A stretch of DNA of 25,653 nucleotides from a virus, in IMG/VR virus record IMGVR_UViG_3300037488_002525, positions 1 to 25,653 of that record; one strand, given 5' to 3'. Positions 23,106 through 25,653 of this stretch are shown piece by piece. How positions within the stretch are numbered: position 1 is the first letter of the stretch; the number at the start of each line of letters is the position of its first letter. The notes below the pieces were generated by a model. That model had not been told where the DNA came from. It was given only the letters and a program-made list of their open reading frames with translations, and did no database searches. The translations under genes were made by a program, and so were the position numbers.

Positions 23106-23119
23106 TATAGTGTTATAGT
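23106..23119 (+). promoter_or_regulatory. Tandem TATAGT boxes before the glycosyltransferase-methyltransferase gene
   Basis: TATAGT at 23106-23111 and again at 23114-23119, 12-25 nt before ATG 23131, resemble -10 boxes. This site is not a match to GGWAWMCTAG, so the gene may be under different control. No convincing -35 is seen. Confidence 0.3.
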
Positions 23120-23130
23120 GCTTGCCAAAT

Positions 23131-24741
23131 ATGATGAAACCCCGTTTGCATGTTGTTGGCATCTTTCACACCCAGCACAGCCAGGCATATAGTCACTGTG
23201 CTTTTACTGGTAAGGCTCTGCGTTTTCCAAAGATGATGCAGGGCCAAGGTTATGAGGTGATCGAATATAGCAATGCTGGCAGTGAAAGCAGCGCCAATGA
23301 GCACGTCACGATACTGGACGCGAGCGAGTTCATCGCATTGTTCAACCGCAGCGACACCGACTTTCACGGCAACGATGCCACAGTAGGCAGCGACGCCCAT
23401 GAACTCTTTGAGCAGCGCCTAATTCCAGCGTTGCGAGAACGCCTACAGCCCCAGGACATCATCTGTCATCCGTTCGGCCACGCGCACCAGCAGTTGATGA
23501 CTGAGTTCCCCAACCACCAGCACGTCGAAACCGGCATCGGCTACCCCACGTTGATGCCCAATAGCTTCCGCATCTTTGAGTCCTACGCGTGGATGCACTA
23601 CCACCAGGGCAAAGAAGGCCGCAACGGCAGGAACTACGAATGGGTCGTCCCGAACTATTACGACCTAGATGACTGGGAACCCAGCTACGAGCCCGGCCAA
23701 TATCTTGCCTTCCTGGGACGCATCACCCCCTTAAAGGGCATCGACACCATTAAGGCTATCGCTGACCACAGCCCCTGGCCCATCGTGCTGCACGGCCAAG
23801 GCGACCCAACGCCATGGGCTCATCCAAATATTGAATACCGAGGTCCCATTAGCGGCAAAGCCCGCAGTGAGTTCCTGCGCAATGCTCGCGCCCTGTTGGC
23901 GCCCACGGTGTTCACTGAACCTTTCTGTGGCATGGCCGCCGAAGCCATGCTATGCGGCACCCCCGTAGTAGCAGTGGATTATGGCGCTATGACCGAAACC
24001 GTCATCGAGGGCGTGATGGGTTATCGGTGCCACACCTTGCAGGACTGGGTTGATGCCATCAATGCTGTGGGCGACCTAGACAGGCGCGTGATTGCCGATA
24101 TCGCCCGCGCCAAGTGGTCACTGGAAGCTTGCGGCAAGCGCTATGACAAGATCTTTTCTCAACTGAATGATTTATACCGCGCAGGCTGGTACGAACTGCG
24201 CGATATCAGCTTCAACCAAATTGAGTGCGAAGAGGGCCCTTTTGCTAAACGTCTGGCAGGCTGGATTTCGGCCGAGTTAGCACCAGAGACCGTCCTAGAT
24301 ATCGGCTGTGGCCCTGGTACCTATGTGAGAGCAATGCGAGCAGCAGGCGTTAATGCCACTGGTATCGACACCGACGACCGGGTCCTGGGACAAGATCATC
24401 TAGAGCAGCGTAGTCTTTTTGACCTAGAACGCCAAGCCGAATTAGTCATTTGCCTAGAGGTAGCTGAGCACATTGACCCTGCACAGACGGAAGAAATTGC
24501 TAAGTGTGTAACCGATGCAATACTGCCCGGTGGTCACTTGATATGGTCTGCCGCTCAACCAGGACAGGGCGGTGTCGGACACATCAATTGCAGACCAAGA
24601 CAAGACTGGGAAGAGCTATTTGCCGCACAAGGGTTGTCTAGGTGCATCGAAACAGAGAACAAGCTAAGGGAAGACATGAGGGCTGGATATCATATGGGTT
24701 GGTTTTACAATAATGCGATTGTCTTGGCTAAGATGGACTAG
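23131..24741 (+). CDS. Glycosyltransferase-methyltransferase fusion (536 aa)
   Basis: Two domains in one chain. The N-terminal about 355 residues are a GT-B glycosyltransferase (GT4-like): an acceptor half (PRLHVVGIFHTQHSQAYSH...) and a nucleotide-sugar half with YLAFLGRITPLKGIDTIKAI, VLHGQGDP and the EX7E motif in EPFCGMAAEAMLCGTPVVAVDYG. Residues about 370-536 are a class I SAM methyltransferase with motif I VLDIGCGPGTYVRAMRAAGV, the acidic GIDTDD and LEVAEHIDPAQ followed by LPGGHLIWSA. It would add a sugar and methylate it or a neighbouring group. Target unknown: virion fibres next door or host surface glycans. ATG 23131 (or 23134) is preferred over TTG 23122; no ribosome site. Confidence 0.85.
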   Translation: MMKPRLHVVGIFHTQHSQAYSHCAFTGKALRFPKMMQGQGYEVIEYSNAGSESSANEHVTILDASEFIALFNRSDTDFHGNDATVGSDAHELFEQRLIPALRERLQPQDIICHPFGHAHQQLMTEFPNHQHVETGIGYPTLMPNSFRIFESYAWMHYHQGKEGRNGRNYEWVVPNYYDLDDWEPSYEPGQYLAFLGRITPLKGIDTIKAIADHSPWPIVLHGQGDPTPWAHPNIEYRGPISGKARSEFLRNARALLAPTVFTEPFCGMAAEAMLCGTPVVAVDYGAMTETVIEGVMGYRCHTLQDWVDAINAVGDLDRRVIADIARAKWSLEACGKRYDKIFSQLNDLYRAGWYELRDISFNQIECEEGPFAKRLAGWISAELAPETVLDIGCGPGTYVRAMRAAGVNATGIDTDDRVLGQDHLEQRSLFDLERQAELVICLEVAEHIDPAQTEEIAKCVTDAILPGGHLIWSAAQPGQGGVGHINCRPRQDWEELFAAQGLSRCIETENKLREDMRAGYHMGWFYNNAIVLAKMD

Positions 24742-24749
24742 GAAAACTA
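24741..24749 (+). promoter_or_regulatory. Late-promoter-like motif GGAAAACTA (distal copy)
   Basis: Exact GGWAWMCTA match overlapping the stop of the glycosyltransferase-methyltransferase gene, 159 nt before ATG 24900. It is the first of two such elements in this leader. Confidence 0.4.
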
Positions 24750-24824
24750 ACTAGACAGACACAAAAGCGTGATATTATCGTCTTCCGACATTTCAGATAT
24801 TCCTTCTACGATTATTTAGCAACA

Positions 24825-24836
24825 TTGGAAACCTAC
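24825..24836 (+). promoter_or_regulatory. Promoter-like motif TTGGAAACCTAC before the decoration gene
   Basis: The same TTGGWAACCTA element that precedes the tail tube and capsid genes, 73-75 nt before ATG 24900. Confidence 0.5.
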
Positions 24837-24899
24837 ATCAGGAATCGCGTCACAACTCTACGAGGCGGATTTCGTTAAACCCAACCCCGGATTATCAAA

Positions 24900-25250
24900 A
24901 TGGCCCAACGTTCTACTGGTGTATTTCCCCGCGAGAAGTTTGATCTCGACGAGTCCATGAAGCTGACGGCAACTGCTGCCGCCATGCCCATCACCCTGAC
25001 CTCTATCGGCACCATCCGCATTGTCGTCCTCGGCGCTGCTGGTATCGACAACGCCGGCACCAATAAGATCACCGTCAATGTTGGCGGCAAGTCTGTTGTA
25101 TTCAACGCTAACGATCTTGATGTCAACGGCGTTGGCATTGCTTATCTGCGTGGCGCTCTGTGTGACGCTAACAACAACGCTGACTACGATCTTGGCGGCA
25201 CTGGCACCGTTGACGCCGTTTATCTTGACGCCGTCGACAACGTCGGTTGA
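24900..25250 (+). CDS. Small abundant virion protein, probable capsid decoration protein (116 aa)
   Basis: A 116-residue beta-rich protein: STGVFPREKFDLDESMKLTATAAAMPITL, TIRIVVLGAAGIDNAGTNKITVNVGG, GIAYLRGALCDANNN and an acidic C-terminus. Gly/Ala/Asp/Val composition, C/G-ending codons, a TTGGWAACCTA leader and its own terminator match the pattern of the tail tube and capsid genes, so it is likely a high-copy capsid surface (decoration) protein. It is 6.7 kb from the capsid gene, with the fibre cassette in between. The start is ATG 24900 within the 16-mer TATCAAAATGGCCCAA shared with the 4834 gene; no ribosome site. A tail or fibre protein is an alternative. Confidence 0.65.
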   Translation: MAQRSTGVFPREKFDLDESMKLTATAAAMPITLTSIGTIRIVVLGAAGIDNAGTNKITVNVGGKSVVFNANDLDVNGVGIAYLRGALCDANNNADYDLGGTGTVDAVYLDAVDNVG

Positions 25251-25275
25251 TCGATAGCTAAAACTCGGAATAATA

Positions 25276-25301
25276 GGGGTGGCTGACGTCGCCCCTTTTT
25301 T
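25276..25301 (+). terminator. Rho-independent terminator after the decoration gene
   Basis: GGGGTGGC (25276-25283) pairs with GTCGCCCC (25288-25295), with two G-T wobbles and loop TGAC, followed by six T. The next gene starts only four bases after the T-run. Confidence 0.85.
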
Positions 25302-25304
25302 ATT

Positions 25305-25634
25305 ATGCATCTACAGAATCGCCCGACATATTTCGTAAAAGACGGCAATCGCAAAGCTGTATATTACACCGTTGATGCCCGTGAGTTGACTGAAGATGGA
25401 TGGGTGGTCGAACAAGACGCCACAGTAGCTTCCTTGAAGCCCAAGGCAGCACAACCAAAGCCCGTCCAGCCCGAGCAGCCCGTCGTCGAACCTGCGGAGG
25501 CCTCTGAGCCCGATCTTGATGGCATGACCCGCGCTGAACTGGTAGGGTTCGCAGAAGCAAACGACATCGAGTTCAAGTCCAATGCCTCCAAGGCTGATAT
25601 CTTGGAAGCATGCAAGGAATTTGCTGATGATTGA
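25305..25634 (+). CDS. HeH/LEM-domain-tailed phage protein (109 aa)
   Basis: A 109-residue protein with an N-terminal strand segment (RPTYFVKDGNRKAVYYTVDARELTEDGW), a Pro/Lys/Glu linker (KPKAAQPKPVQPEQPVVEP) and a C-terminal helix-extension-helix domain (LDGMTRAELVGFAEANDIEF... ASKADILEACKEFA). Such small proteins commonly sit in the head gene block of phages, and the C-terminal domain may bind DNA or protein. The ATG falls immediately after a terminator T-run, so expression probably depends on readthrough or on a start inside that region. Its last codons overlap the next gene. Confidence 0.78.
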   Translation: MHLQNRPTYFVKDGNRKAVYYTVDARELTEDGWVVEQDATVASLKPKAAQPKPVQPEQPVVEPAEASEPDLDGMTRAELVGFAEANDIEFKSNASKADILEACKEFADD

Positions 25635-25653
25635 CTTTACTTACAGTGAAGGG
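25627..25653 (+). CDS. Partial gene at the window edge (first 9 codons)
   Basis: ATG 25627 overlaps the end of the HeH/LEM gene (ATGATTGA) and reads MIDFTYSEG to the window end. Only the start is visible. Position in the head block suggests a connector-type neck protein, but nothing in nine residues confirms it. Confidence 0.45.

Noticed and set aside
1-25653. tRNA genes, integrase, attachment sites or insertion sequences
   Set aside because: I looked for cloverleaf-like sequences, recombinase motifs and transposase frames and saw none I could support.

Overview
The window is a late (virion) gene region of a tailed dsDNA phage. It carries an HK97-type major capsid protein, a scaffold, a neck/tail-completion protein, a frameshifted tail assembly chaperone pair, a tail tube protein, a tape measure of about 1470 residues and a set of host-contact fibres. 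I see no contractile sheath gene, so a siphovirus with a long non-contractile tail fits best; about 1.5 angstrom per tape-measure residue would give roughly 220 nm. The host cannot be read from the sequence. Weak or absent Shine-Dalgarno sites before most genes and the kinds of structural proteins present would suit a cyanophage, but that is only a guess.

Layout. 1-1029: a small leftward operon of two or three unrecognised small proteins ending in a leftward terminator at 112-137; two of the genes have nearly identical leaders. 1106-5268: rightward neck and tail-assembly genes (possible adaptor, small zinc-binding protein, possible head closure, HK97-gp10-like protein, G/GT-type chaperone with a -1 frameshift at 3675-3681, possible tail terminator), interrupted by a leftward HNH endonuclease at 4317-4718. 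5374-6048: tail tube gene as a self-contained unit with its own terminator. 6093-13917: tape measure and two large distal tail proteins, chained by TAATG stop/start overlaps. 13975-16012: two small structural proteins that look like relatives and a larger unknown. 16137-18227: a 38-codon gene, the scaffold and the major capsid protein, the last two each followed by a strong terminator. 18241-18834: a second HNH endonuclease. 18884-24741: host-contact cassette (BppU-like small protein, collagen-like fibre with an internal knob, two further structural proteins including a glycine-rich one, and a glycosyltransferase-methyltransferase fusion). 24900-25653: a small abundant-type virion protein, probably decoration, then a HeH/LEM-tailed protein and the first nine codons of another gene.

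The most interesting global feature is a short sequence, consensus GGWAWMCTA(G), that precedes the starts of most transcription units: before 2085, 3139, 5374, 13975, 16137, 17283 and 24900, with relaxed copies before 1106, 1632 and 18884. It is absent before genes that are coupled to the one upstream. It has no consistent -35 partner, so it looks like a single-element phage late promoter. The tail tube, capsid and decoration genes carry a CCTA version (TTGGWAACCTA), have longer 5' leaders (about 70-135 nt instead of about 25-32), use noticeably more C/G-ending codons than their neighbours and are each closed by a rho-independent terminator. Together this looks like dosage control for the highest-copy virion proteins.
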